DNA from: Cyanoderma ruficeps
Taxonomy: Eukaryota > Chordata > Aves > Passeriformes > Timaliidae
DNA: 64,000 nt
NCBI GenBank assembly: GCA_008694505.1
Contig: VZDJ01007747.1
Coordinates: forward strand, 1,200,663 to 1,264,662
Reading direction: 5' to 3'
Shown here: piece by piece, positions 51,852 through 64,000 of the stretch
How the letters are laid out: the number at the start of each line of letters is the position of its first letter
How positions within the stretch are numbered: the stretch's first letter is position 1
The notes under the pieces: generated by a model
Told to the model about the DNA's origin: nothing
Databases searched by the model: none
What the model saw: only the letters and a program-made list of their open reading frames with translations
Made by a program: the position numbers and the translations under genes

Positions 51852-52522
51852 TAAAAAGGATGGCTTGCCCAAGTGCTCCCCTAACATGTTTCCTAATGTT
51901 TTTGGAAGTACTGAGGGTTTAAAGAGGTGTATTCCATCCTAACTCTTACTAATACATTTTACGAGTTATTTTAGGAGCAGAACTACATCTGCTGTATCAC
52001 TGATCACGATTTCAATATACACCTAACCAAAAAAAAATTAATAAAATCAACAAATTTATGCAACTGCTCTAAACACCCCTGTAGCATATTGAGTCAGCAA
52101 CAGCACAGAAGAGGAAAACACTATGAAAATTAACTTGCTGTCATACCTCCTGTGGCATGTTTGCTTTTCTAACTTGACAGTCTACCAAGTAAGTACTTAC
52201 TAGAGCCATACTTGCTTGACTTGCATGTAAAAATATCACTGAAGAAACACACAGTCCCACAGAAACCAAAGTAAAAATTCTTACCCAAAAAAATCCCACA
52301 CACAGGCCAAATAGAAAGAAACCTAACACTGACAAGTAGGTTTATAAAACTTTAACTTCAATGTTACTCAAACAACTATATGCCCAAAAAGCACTACCCA
52401 CTCCCCCAAACTGAGTTAGCAGCAGAGTTTATTTTTTATCTTGGCAATTTAGAAAATTACCCCTCATCTTTAAAAGCTATGAATTTCTTAAAATAAAATC
52501 ATCTGACTTAAATGCTTCAATG

Positions 52523-52816
52523 TTACCATTCTATGCAACAAGAGAGAACTACAAATGAGAGTGCTGCCAATCTCATGCCTCTTGGAAGCTTTCTCTCATA
52601 GACAAGCAGTACTTGGCACCGGCTTTTGAGTTTTCTTTCGCCTTTCTGAATGCGGGGCAGGAAATATACATTTCTGATATCATCTACATCTACAGGCAGC
52701 CTATCTTTTAAATTGAATTCAAGTGTAAAGATGGCAGTGAACAAATCACAGGGTTCTAAAAAGCAGTATCTATGAAAAAGAACTGATGAAGCAACGTTAT
52801 CTATCACAAACAACAA
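52523..52816 (-). other. Unassigned open frame, possible exon or old coding fragment
   Basis: This minus-strand frame of 97 codons is listed only as a candidate. Unlike the other frames in the window it reads like protein: an acidic stretch (DVDDIRN) followed by a basic one (KGERKLKSR), and it holds several CpGs (near 52619, 52640, 52654 and 52796). A good splice-acceptor-like sequence (ttctttttcatag on the minus strand, about 52770-52782) lies inside it, and a weak donor-like gtaaca directly follows the TGG codon at its end. An internal exon of about 240 bases is thus possible. I recognise no domain and no family. It may equally be a chance frame or an old transposon fragment. Confidence 0.2.
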
Positions 52817-55500
52817 AACTGTATTTAACTTACTGAGTGTTTAAGATCTGAGCAACTGAGAAGCAACACTGGAAGCAATTTCCAAAGATCAACTAGACTG
52901 CTACCATAAAGTAAGGGCAAAAGTTATTGATACCACTCCTGACAGACATTTAGAAGTCTGCTCTTGAAGATATCTTATGATAGAGATGCTATATCCATCA
53001 AATAAAATCAGTTCCAATGCTTACAGCAGAACTGCCTTCAGCAGCGAGAACGAGAAATAATCACACCACTTAGTTTTCCCCTTTTTTTAGTTCTTTTTTA
53101 AGTCTTTGAAACCTTATTCCTCCCCTTATATGTACGCTTGTATCCATTCTAATCTAAATCACTCCAGAAGGTCCCTTTCTATCTACAGGCTTTCTTCTGA
53201 TGGCTGTGGTAGCTGTGCTTGGACTCTCCTCATTGGAGCCATGTTTGCATTAAAATGCTTCCCAGAATGGGACAAAATTCTGCAAATGATACATTACTGA
53301 GAGAAAGACCCATTACACACGGATAGCCTGTTTTGATATACATGTATGCTGTCTGTCATTTCTCAGAACAGCAGAACACTGAACTTACACCTATCTTGGG
53401 ATTGACTACAAACCCCATAAATTTGCAAGTGACAACCAGAGATTTAAGTGCTAATCTAAATTCTTGAACCCAAAAAGGAAGAAAAAAAGGCTATAAGCAT
53501 ACATGCACAGACAGGAGTGTGCCAGTATAGTTGTATGGTTGCACAGGCAAGTAAGTAGCTAAGCACCTAACACCTCATATATATGTAATACCTACCCTAT
53601 TAACACATCCTGCCAACAGCAATATACATCTCTTTGGGGAACTTGCACCTTCATCCTAGAAATTGCAGCCCAATCATTAGTTTAATGGAAAACAAGAAAG
53701 GAACTTAGAAATGCCTCACTTTATTAACCAAGGCTTTCTTTCCTGACTACATATCCTTACATCTCAACAGCCATCTCTACATGCAAAGAATACCCCTAGA
53801 AACCAAATAAACAGCAAAAGTGCAAATGGCTTGTTCTGCCTCCTGGTTCATCAGAAGAACTACCTCAAAAGTGTTATTACTCAAAGTGATTCCTGGTGGG
53901 AGGCAGGGAAAAGGGAACGACATTGAATACAGCTTTGTTTTCTACTTGTTAGCCTAAGTTGCAACACTGCCAAGTAGAGGGAAAATAAATCTTCTCTCAC
54001 CAGCAAACAAAACACATGTATGGAAGAAAAAGAATTCACTTTCTCAAAGTCTTTTTTTTCCATATATCTTAAACTACACTGGCTTAAGCAAATATATTTT
54101 CTAATTCAAAATTAAGGTCAGTCGAACAAGTAGTGCCACAGAACCTGTAGTAGCACAGATCTACCAGGAAGAACAAGGTACAGAACTATTTTAAGTTGTT
54201 AAATGCAATAGTACTATAAGGGGTTTAGACTAAATGCAGTGTACTGTAAATCCATCCCAGTAACAACCCAGAACGGGTACACTGTGCAAAGCATATTTGT
54301 AAAGCATGAAAATTAAGTATTTCAGTATGTGTAGGACTCCATCACCAACCACTAAATCCGCAATGCCTTAACACTGGATTCATCAGCCCAATAAAGCCCA
54401 GTATTTTTCAATGACTGCAGTATACTCCAAGAACCCTGCAAATCACTTCACCATATGAAGCACTGAAACTTTATCAAGTTCTCATTCAAGTAAAATTAAA
54501 ATATTTCTACCAAATCAAGTAATAAGAGATGATGTCTCCAGAGAAAAATCACTTTTGATTCCATAATAATGGAAATAAGATAAAATTTCATGAAGTTAGC
54601 TGCAAGGAACAGTTTTTCCTTGCAATTGAAGAGGACACACTTGGGTAAGAAGGTCAATAACTCCTGTAAAAAGGCCAGAAGAAAACAGTAATAAAACTCT
54701 GAGCACTCTATGCCTCCACTCCCTTGATATCCTGTAAGACCACAAGCATCTAGGAATGCTGTACAGCACTGGGGAATGCTTTTGTGCCTATAGCCAATCT
54801 CCTGTTTCACTCAGCCATTTATCAATTTTTTAATGAAAAGCTTTCTAGTAAAAATGGGGGCTTTTTTGGTTTTAGTTTAAGCTTTTCTTAAAGTTTCATG
54901 TCAGGAGAGGTATTTGCTCACAGACAAATTTTCTGTGGTTTTCAATCACCTTTCTTGGCAAGTAAGGTTCTAAGATTTTTCAAGTTCCAAACTTTTTATG
55001 AGCTCTGTAACTTCCAAAGGTGTAAGAATTTTCCTAGTTCTTCTTCTGTTTAAAAAAATTCTGCTGATAGTCTGTCCAGTGATACTTTTTAAGAAAAACA
55101 ACTGGTTTATCTATAGTATGCAATCATATATCCTTACCCAAATTCCAAGTTTTTTAACAATAATCACTGAAAAATACACTAAATATGAGTAGAGTTTAGA
55201 AAGAAAATTTACACTTTGAAGTACACTTTGTTACTACAGTTCATCCCTTGGGAAAACTTTTTTAATAATTATTTTCATTAAATGTGTTCAGCTGTTGAAA
55301 ACAAAACCAGTAAGATTTGTATTCACTCTTATTCCTGACTTCCATCTCACAGTTTTAAAACTGCTCTCAACTGACAGTAGAATAAGTAATCAGTTCTTTC
55401 TCACCATAGTTAAGCCATGAAGCACTCTTAGACTCTGGAAAGACCAATGTCACAAGATCATATTTTGTACACAATTGAAAAGTAATTGAAAGGTAATATA

Positions 55501-55591
55501 TAATGAATCCAAATAAATACGAGCTGCCTGCTGCTGGTTAGTCCATCAGTAGTTGCATTTTGCAGCATGTTTAGGAAAATTAATTTATGTC
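55501..55591 (+). repeat. Diverged direct repeat, copy A
   Basis: This segment matches 56815-56908 at about 80% identity by eye. Both start with taatgaat, share ctgcctgctgctg and catcagtagt, then shift by a few bases and share ttaggaaaat before ending at atgtc. The family is unknown to me. It could be a piece of an undescribed dispersed repeat or one side of an old local duplication. Confidence 0.65.
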
Positions 55592-56814
55592 CCTTCTTTG
55601 CTAATCAAAGAGCATGTAATTAACTTTCTCTCTGGAAAAAAAATGTCATTTTACTCAGTTCAATCATTTGACAGCACAATTTTAAAAAATTGTATTTTAC
55701 CAAAACACAAACATTTGGGATTTGGAACCCCTAGCTTTAGCCTTCCTTCTGACTGCATTTCAGAAAGAATATGGGGCCAGTTATTTAGAAGGTATATATA
55801 TAAGTCATTCTTCATGAAATTGTTGTTTAATTAAGAACCCTATTTCACTTCACAAAAGAGCAGTCATTCTCTCAACAAAGCAGCTGAAAGTAAAGCAGCA
55901 ACAAGTAAATGCCCTCCTTGCTGTGCCTATGGAAAGTGTATGCTCCCATCATGAAGCAGCCCTGCAACCTCACTCAGTGGGGACACAAGTGCTGCTGCTG
56001 CTGTGGCATAACCCGCACAATCTCAACAGGTGGAGTAAACCTGTAACCTTGCTACAGCACTTGTAGCTTTACTGGGTGGGAATATCTGCGTCTGTACAGT
56101 TGGTAACTGTTAGTTATTACAGCTCCCCTGACACAAGACAAAAAGAAAAAGAAACTAGGCATGTAACTAAATTTTCATTTGGCCTAATCTTACCAAATCC
56201 TAAATTGTGACCGTTTTGTAGCATACACTGAGAGAAAAGGAGACCGATACAGCTAAGGCTGGAAATATTCTGGAAATTCATCATTCATGGAAGGAGCTCC
56301 ATGAACCTCTCCTCTCAGGTCACTACAGATTCCTTGCAGACTTCAAACTGATGGCTCCCTGTCACTGAAGTTCTGCTTGAGCCACTTTTACTCAGCAATT
56401 TCACAGGGTTTAGACTGAGCAGACAAATCACAGACTAACAAAAAGATTAGTGTGTCTGAACACAATGCAATACAGAAGTGTGAATCTGTGCCATCTTTCT
56501 CAGGTCCCCAAGCAATCTCTCTTGGTGACTGCCTTCAATGGCCCTTAAACCATGTTGCTGGAGATGCCTATTCCAGGGGATATCTATCTTCACTTGAAAG
56601 ACAGCGTTCTTTAGAACCTGCAGGAATTTTATGAAAAGGTCAGAAAAATTTTGGCTGCATTAGTCCCTATCCAAGTGCTAGTATTGGTAATTGCCTAAGT
56701 TAAACAATTACAGCTCATCTCAAAGCATGATTAACAGCAACACAGTAGTATCATACCCTTCTTTTTCTCTCAAGTCCCACATTTTACAAAAAACCACAGA
56801 AGATAAAGCACATT
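55592..56814. other. Spacer between the two direct-repeat copies
   Basis: About 1.2 kb of non-coding DNA. It holds a (CTG)n-like ctgctgctgctg near 55991 and a pair of perfect 10-bp inverted arms, acaagtgctg at 55985-55994 and cagcacttgt at 56055-56064. The part at 55900-56110 is somewhat richer in GC than its surroundings. No open frame or known transposon body is recognisable. Confidence 0.5.
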
Positions 56815-56908
56815 TAATGAATGCAAGTTAATGTGAACTGCCTGCTGCTGCTCAGTACATCAGTAGTGAGTTAAATTTCGCAGTGTTTTTAGGAAAATGA
56901 CTCATGTC
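56815..56908 (+). repeat. Diverged direct repeat, copy B
   Basis: Second copy of the segment at 55501-55591, in the same orientation, start to start 1314 bp away. The similarity may continue more weakly downstream, where both copies have a purine-rich stretch, but I cannot align that part with confidence. Confidence 0.65.
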
Positions 56909-58254
56909 AATAGGTGGTCACCAGGTTACTAAGACAAACACATAAATTACATGTCTGAGAAAGAAAAAACTGAGAGTACAATTAAATTTTGCTTCTAGCA
57001 AAAGAGAAAACCATTGTCAGGAGGCATCAGAGCTCAGGCCCTAGTTGCTGTCCTTTCTGCTCTGCACAAAGCAGGCAATGAAAGAGAGAGAAAGCACTCA
57101 CACAGCAACACGATCAAGCAAGGAGGGGTGATAACAGCTTTTGAAATTATTCAAGTCCATCTGTGTGCCTTCAGGACCTCAACATTAACTTCCACTACAG
57201 ACCATTGGTCTTGACAATCTAACGTGTTTCAAGAGAGATAACACAGAGTGTGATAGTTCCTATGGGTTTCAAGGAACACTGCTTTCGCCACAGAGGAAGC
57301 CAGTACATGCACTATTTTCATGCGTCTGCCTGTGTAGTCCTGCTGCCAGACCAGAAGAGAGTGATGCAGAGTTGGAGTTACAATCAGTGCCTTGCTTAGA
57401 GAATACCTTACTGCTAGTTCCCAACAGCCTTCATCTTCCTGCAAATCCCTCGTCAGCACCACACGTATGTTAGCACCCTCTGTCAGGAAAACATCCAGGC
57501 TATGCACTCTCCCTGCTCACCACTTTCCAGAAGCTGAGGATATGCCACGACTACCTGACTATATGGCTCATCTAGGAGACACCCCATAAATAAGGGACAC
57601 TTACCCACCTTGTGCCACTGTTTAAGTCCCCAGGTGATCTGTCCCTTAACCCACTAAATCTGGACATCTTAGATGAGTACGCATCTTAGATGTGCTTCAG
57701 ACATGACACCCCACAGACAGGTCCCTTTTTATTCCTTCTTGACAGGACTTGCATTTGCTAAGTTTTGAGGAACCCTCTCAGCAGATTACACTTCAATATA
57801 TCCTGCTGTCATCTACTGCTCAGACTGACTGAGCAGTAAACACCGAGATAACCTCCAGAACACCAAAATTCACCCTAAGCTAACCTCTTCCAGATGCTGC
57901 AGAGAATAGCTGTATGGAAAAACATTAGAAGATTTTTTCACTATTTTTTCTCTTCAGACTGTGTCAGTCCTTAACCCTTCTTCATTACCTCTATAAACAA
58001 ACCAGGAACCTCACTACCATGGTGCATTCCTCCTTGTTTATCTCAGTCTCTGACAACTGGATTTTCTTCCAAGTATGGGTGTTTCTTTAACAACACAGAC
58101 TGAGGTATTCTCCACTCTGCTACCACACTACTGAAGCACACTGAGGATAACTTCAACAGCTTGGCTGAGCACAGATCTTTTTCCAGAAGGAAAGTCCACA
58201 GACGTTGGAACCAGGAACAGGCAACATGAGAGGACTACAGAGATGTTGTTCACC
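56909..58254. other. Unique non-coding DNA
   Basis: No supported gene. Overlapping frames on both strands at 57229-57589 (up to 92 codons) show no domain. The stretch is slightly richer in GC than average, and I recognise no repeat in it. Confidence 0.55.
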
Positions 58255-58602
58255 ACCCTGGGGAGACATGCAAACTGAGGGAGAGGCTGGAGAGCAGCCC
58301 TGCAGAAAGAGATCTGAGAGACTGTGTTGATGGCAATTAGAATTCGAGTCAAGAGTGAGACCTGGGAGCCAGAAGGGCCAACAGTAACCTGAGGTGCATC
58401 AGGTACAGCATCACCAGCCAGCTGAAGGAGACAACTGTCTCACTCAACACCGCACCGCTGTGGCCTCACCTCACCTGTGGGCAGCTTGGAGCACCTCAAC
58501 AGAAGGACATCAGACTGAGTGTCCACACGACATTCACAGGATACTGAAAGGTCTCAAGGGTAAGCTTTACAAGGAGCTGCTGATGTCACTTAGATTGTTC
58601 GG
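58255..58602 (+). mobile_element. CR1 LINE fragment
   Basis: A sense-strand CR1 piece without its 3' tail. Diagnostic text in CR1 order: ctggagagcagccctgcaga (about 58288), then cagaagggccaacagtaacc (about 58371), gcatcaggtacagcatcacc (about 58397), gcctcacctcacctg (about 58463), and gaaaggtctcaagggtaagc followed by gatgtcacttagattgttcg (about 58546-58600). It is clearly diverged, with small gaps, and carries no usable frame. It ends near the point where, in the 9.8-kb copy, the 'ttcagcctgg' motif would begin. The 5' edge is uncertain by some tens of bases. Confidence 0.8.
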
Positions 58603-61600
58603 CTTTAAAAAAGGGAACATTCATGTTAAACAAATAATGACTTTTCAAGCATAGCATAAGCAAAGTGGAGAATGGGAGATCTAGTTCAGTGAGTTAGAAG
58701 AACAGACTGCCCTGAACAGAGGGCCACCCCTTGTCCAGGTACAAAAATCAATTTGAGCAGAAACACACATGGATATGCCGAGTTCAGTCATGTTGGCAAG
58801 GAAACTAAAATTAAGTTCTGGCTCTATATAAGGGTCTTTCTTTCCTATCCCTCAGAACTGATGTTCTGAACACCTCTGCACAATTTTTAGTAGCTCTATC
58901 TAATCACTTTAAACAACAAACAATCCTCAGAGCAACACTCCTTGGTCTGTGAACTGTGAATTAAGAGGTGAGAATACATAATTTCTCCATGAAGATAAGT
59001 AAATATAATAATTTTTACTGTTCAGATTGTCCCCAAGTGCAGCCAGAACTCAGAGAGTACTACAAAACTAGTTCAGTACACCTAGAAATAGATACAGACA
59101 TAATGTTCTTGCTCAGAGACTAAAAAGACTAAACAATAAACTGAATGGCAAATTAATAAAAAATAGTATTTGTATCATGGAAAAGAACTATATATCAAAG
59201 CTAAAGTGGATGGTAATGGCTGCATACATAAACAGGCATTCCCAAAGAGCCAAAGGAAAAAAAAAAAAGAAAAAAAAACAACACTGAGGCCACACTTTGC
59301 TCTCAGATTCCAGAATAACAACTGATTTCAGTTAAAATCTTTGGGATTATTAATGTTCCTGAAGTAATGTACATCCCCATATCAGGTCTGATTATTGCCA
59401 GTTTTAGTTAAAAGCGTCTTTTCACCTACCTTCAGCTAAAAGTAAAATACTGTTTGGATATCAGAAATTGTGGTAGCAGGAGTGGCTACTTCTATGCATA
59501 GGTGATTTGAGCTGACATTGCCCACCTGTTCAACTAAAAAGAATCTTCAGGATAGGTTGTTTTTATAGCAAAAACATACTCTAAAAAAGTCCCCAGAAGG
59601 CTTGTACAAGTTTATGTTTTTACAACTATGTTCACTTGATGACTCCAGCTGATTACGTCCTGTAGTACGGATCAAAATAGAGCAGAGAGCCGATTACAAA
59701 AATTAGAAAGCAGAGGCAAGAAATGTACTGGAGACAAATAAACCACAGCTCCTCTAGACAGTAACTTTATTCAAAATTATGAATACTTTGTCATTTGCAC
59801 ACTTTTGTTAATGTATTTGCATCCATCATATTTTACAGATGCATGAACTCTCACATTTGAAGATTTCTATCCCACCCTAACAGTCCTGTACAGGAATATA
59901 GTCACAATATAGAAGTGTTCCTTAGTTGTCCCTGCTCTCATTCACTAAGCACAATATTTCCTCTAAGGTGCACTCCTTTAAATCCACTGTGAGAGAGTTT
60001 TTTGCAGAGCATTCCAGTTGTTATACTACAAATTGAAAACAGATTAATTACTTATTATCCTAAAGTGGACTTTAATTGTTTGAAATACATCAAAATACCA
60101 CCCTGTTGCAGCAAAACAATTTTAAGGGATAAAAAAAAGTGAGGATTTTAGTCTTGTCCTATTTCTCTCTTATTGTTGGTGGTTCAGTTTTCAAAGCTCG
60201 CACTTCTTTTTAACTGGCCACTGTAATGACTTAACATGCAGCCTCTTAATTGAATGTGATTAAAAAAAAGTCCTCCTACCATACATCAGGACATGGCTCA
60301 GCCTGGAATTCAAACTAAGGAATTATGCAAAGCTGTCCTAAAATGAAATCAACAACAGTCAGACTTAAATACTAATTTCCCTTAAGATTACTCTCCTTAC
60401 ACTAAAGAAATACAGTGTACTTACATGCATGCGTGCTGCATTGCAAAAACACTTCATCTTCACACAGAGAAACCCTTCCAGACTCCCACAAACATGGCTG
60501 TCATCATTACAAAGACACCAACTCTAAGTAAGTATTGACAATGGCTGTCTAAGCACACTGGTTCATTCCAAACTGATGCCATACAGCTGCATTTTTCAGT
60601 CTCTCTGATTCATCAGTATTCTGTGTGCCTACTCACAGGAAACATATTCAAGATAATCCTCACTGAACAGAGATGTCTTCATAAACACACATAGATAGCT
60701 ACTGCAAACACCATGATCCATTTCTGTGATAGCACTGCACTTGTAAGCACCAACTAAAGCTGTTCCCTGAGCTGTGTCTTATGAGCTGACACAACCATTG
60801 AGCATCCACCAGGACAGAGAACAAACAAAAGCTGAGTTCAAGCTCACCACTGCCATTAAGGACCACCTTAACAATGACCCCACTTTGGTCTGCACTTGAG
60901 TCTGTGTGCACAGAGCACATTTCCTGGTACAACAACCAAATTAGGAGCCAGAAAGTATTTTTACTGAGAAGGCTTTCCTGTCTGAAAGGTGAAGGGTATG
61001 AAATAAATAGTACATTAATCACCTCTATGTCAAGCTGAAGTGATAGCTCTCAGCAGGTCTCCCTTCAACTGGCAGTAACCAGTAGAACAGCAGTGGCACT
61101 GAAAACATTGAAGGAGCACTTGATAAAAAGCACCAGAGGAGTCAACAGTACAGAGATCCTCCAGCCAACACCAAACAGTATTTGTTACAGCAATGCCATT
61201 GGGCATGATCTGGATGTAAGCTCTGTGACTGGAGAAGAAAATACTAATACACAGGCTATAGAATTTATCCTTTTAATCCCCTGTGGCCATACCCCTGATG
61301 CTCAGGTATCAAGGCTTCCTCTAAGATCAAGGGTATCGGAAGGAGCTTACTCAAAGACTAAGGTCACAGGATGGGGGTGAAGAGAAGTGCCTTCAAGCAG
61401 CTGATTCTCATATTCTTAAGAGATTATTAGAGGTTCCAGCTGAAGGAAATACCTCCTCAGCTTAAGATGTATACACATTGACTTTCAGCACTACAGTCCT
61501 CTGTGAGGACCCTCCCATCACCCAGCTGAGGCAATGATACGTAAGAAACCCCACATCATTTCCTAGTAACATAACTAGTACTGCCAGCACAAGCAAGACC

Positions 61601-64000
61601 TTTGTAGCCAGCTATGACCTTAACCATAAACATCTTTTTAGAGAGTTCAGTGAGTGTCCTTCAAAGTACAAGATGCTGTTTTGCTTTCAGATACACAAAT
61701 CTGTCACCACTGCAATGGCAGCCACACCTCTGATAAGATATTTGGGTGTACAATTTTCAATACAACTTCCTGTTTTCAAAATTTCTTCTGTATTCCTCAA
61801 ACACAGGCCCCACTCCTCCCCACACCAAATTTTATAATTAGCTTTTAAACAGCAGTTTTCCAGCATAATCTTAAGCACAGTGTGTTGAGAAAGAGACTAC
61901 GCTTATCAAAGAAACCTAATCCATAAGCTAAATCTTTAGCATATACTTGTGGTATGATTTTTTGCTCTGCTTTCATATTCAGAGAAGGAATATTGAAAAT
62001 ACTCAAACACAAGGAAAATAAACAGGGGGTCTTCTTAAGATGGCATAACTGAAAATGGTTGAACAGCTAAAATCCTAAAACTACAGTTTTAAGTCTTATT
62101 TTCTACAGTCTTTCTTGTATTATTTTTACAGCTTTTACTTTACAGCCCCTTACTCCTAAGAGTATTAAAACCATTTAAAAGGGTAGAAAGTGCCAAGTCC
62201 ATGAACAAAACAAAAGAACAAAGCGAAAAAACCAAGGAGATGAGAAAAGCACTTCGCTCTCACAAATCTTTGCTGATCAGAGGAAGCACATCCTACAAAT
62301 CAAAGAGACTGAAGCTGTACCTGGCAAGAGCCTGTTATTTCAGTCAGTGGAAAGCAGTGGCTCAGCCACCTGGTTTTATGCAGGTTTTCCTTGTTAAGGT
62401 GAGCTGTGTTGTACACTGTGGCACCGTGACTTGGCAGGCAGCCCGCCATGTGTCCAGGATAGGGCAGAGTGTGACAAACTACCAAAACCATCATATTGCT
62501 AAATATATACACTGATATACAGTCCCATGTACTGCATTAAAAACAGGACCAAAGTTCAAAGAGAAAGATCATCTGACACCCTTCTCCTCAATATTTCCTC
62601 AGCTGAGCTTGCAGAAGAGCCACAGAAGCGGAAGGGAAGCTACTTAGAGAGACTCACTAAGAGTCCATCATTATTCCATATACAGTCTTCTTTACAGCAT
62701 CCCCAAGAACCTGGTAATCTGTGATCCACTCTCTGCTATAATCCCAACCAAAATACATCAGCAAAGGCTGATCTATGAAAGAAATTTGCATGTCATATTC
62801 CCAAAACCCCAAATTTTAATTCCTAAGCAAGTAAAATAATACACAAATCATTCAGAAAGTCTTCTAATATACTTGCCCAATATATTAATTACAAGATTAT
62901 ATTCATGCATAAGCAAACTAAAATAATTCTAATGCCTAACTAACCTAAACTGAACTAAAGGTACTGATTTTAACGGACCTTCTCTATGACCTTATGAAAT
63001 AAAATCTATACTTTCTTCATATTCGCCAACTGCCCGACCAATTTTAAAGACAGTGCAGGGCAAAATACTGTTGCTTAAAATCTGCATTGCTTCTTGGTTG
63101 AGCATGTCTAAGAAGTCACTGAAGTAATTGTACTAATTTTCAGAAGACTCCAAAATAAAAAGTAATATCCCAGTTTTATCACCGCTGTTATTACACTGGC
63201 TTTCTTCATTCCATTTATTGTTTCTTCGCCTTAAAAATGGCTGTCTTCCTATCTGTAGTAATTATAAGAACATATACTTCTATCTAGCAAAAAAAAATTC
63301 AGGCAGCTGTGTAGTAACTTCATAATTCTTCAAAAAGTTTAAGTCATCATCATCAGTTTCAAAGCTTTCCCAGCACAAGAAGAAACAGTTACATACAAAC
63401 ATGCATGCAAAACTCACAAGTACACGTAAATGCCTCCTTCTATAAAAACACATCTGCACATATAAAGAAGAAACAATTTTAGTACAACTCCAACCCCACA
63501 AAAAAGAAAAGGAGGAGCAGATAAAATAAGTTTTATAGTGTACATCACAGACAAGACTGTCTTCTAACATATTCTGATAGCTGTTTAAAGGAGAGTGCAA
63601 TGATCAGGTTTTCTTCATCAACATGACAGATGGAACAAGTGGTTTGCTTCACAAACAAGGAAATTGTAATCTGCCTGCTAAAGACTAGGTAATCTATGGA
63701 AATATTTCAATAGTAGATTATTTTAGCTTAGGCACACTTATGCAACAGCAATTTCTTGCACTATATGTTCACCTATTTACAGAGCAGCACTTATTTTTAG
63801 CTAAGGAGACTATTTACATGAGGCTGCAGCACTTAATCACAAAATTAAGGCAGATCAAACAACTTGTTGAGCTATGAATGACTACCCACTTGAGTTGTGA
63901 ACCACCTGGAAGGAAACACTTGGCAATGATGGCCTAGATACTTTCCCTTTAGAGGCCAATAGCATACATCAGATGATCTCCTGGAGTATCAACTTGACCA
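58603..64000. other. Unique AT-rich non-coding DNA to the window end
   Basis: No supported gene. A TATA-like tatataagg lies at 58825-58833, but with no sign of a transcript it is not called a promoter. A mixed poly-A tract is at 59257-59279. Frames of up to about 107 codons at 60699-61022 and 62201-62515 show no recognisable domain. The last 100 bases could begin another repeat, but too little is present to tell. Confidence 0.6.
59257..59279 (+). repeat. Poly-A tract
   Basis: Twelve A, one G, nine A-type positions, almost uninterrupted. No retroposon body lies upstream. Confidence 0.9.

Larger units (their letters stand above)
46001..55500. other. Unique AT-rich non-coding DNA
   Basis: No gene I can name. 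The stretch holds possible regulatory patches at 47575-47720 and 51130-51480, a short TA tract at 51838-51851, and a protein-like open frame on the minus strand at 52523-52816, listed separately. The remaining frames look random. There is no recognisable interspersed repeat. Confidence 0.6.

Noticed and set aside
58825..58833. TATA-box-like tatataagg
   Set aside because: Common by chance in AT-rich DNA; no initiator, exon or LTR structure follows.
63900..64000. Possible repeat start at the window end
   Set aside because: Too little sequence to match to any family.

Overview
The window looks like vertebrate nuclear DNA, most likely from a bird of the Neoaves and possibly a songbird. It is AT-rich and mostly CpG-poor, and no reading frame looks like an exon of a recognised protein. 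The interspersed repeats I can identify are avian: three CR1 LINE pieces with a typical avian CR1 3' half, a solo LTR of a common avian endogenous-retrovirus family, and two much older CR1/L3-type LINE remnants of the kind shared by amniotes. There is no operon, CRISPR array, rRNA, tRNA or microRNA that I can recognise. The simplest reading is intergenic DNA or the inside of a very large intron; this is inference, because neither end shows a gene boundary.

Layout. 1-7483: unique AT-rich DNA with short A-runs and small tandem duplications. 7484-7870: a GC- and CpG-richer block that resembles an LTR. 9788-10246: a CR1 3' end carrying two internal deletions. 10.2-19.6 kb: unique DNA with an enhancer-like cluster near 16.3 kb. 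19595-20480: an ancient CR1/L3 LINE on the minus strand, interrupted by a G-run that contains an N. 21.0-21.2 kb: a possible conserved element. 29280-29640: a second ancient CR1 remnant, minus strand. 32677-33230: a solo LTR with near-perfect 5-bp target duplications. 36857-37348: a CR1 piece that covers the end of the reverse-transcriptase region but lacks its 3' tail. 37.3-55.5 kb: unique DNA with AT microsatellites, an A/C-rich tract, and possible regulatory elements near 47.6 and 51.2 kb. 55501-56908: two diverged copies of a segment of about 90 bp, about 1.3 kb apart, which no repeat I know explains. 58255-58602: a third CR1 piece. 58.6-64 kb: unique DNA.

I found no set of genes working together and no new molecular system. 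The items most worth a second look are the unexplained duplicated segment at 55.5/56.8 kb, the protein-like open frame at 52.5-52.8 kb on the minus strand, the possible regulatory elements at 16.3 and 51.2 kb, and the repeat fossils, which could help to place and date the locus. All three N bases sit at simple repeats and are probably assembly artefacts.
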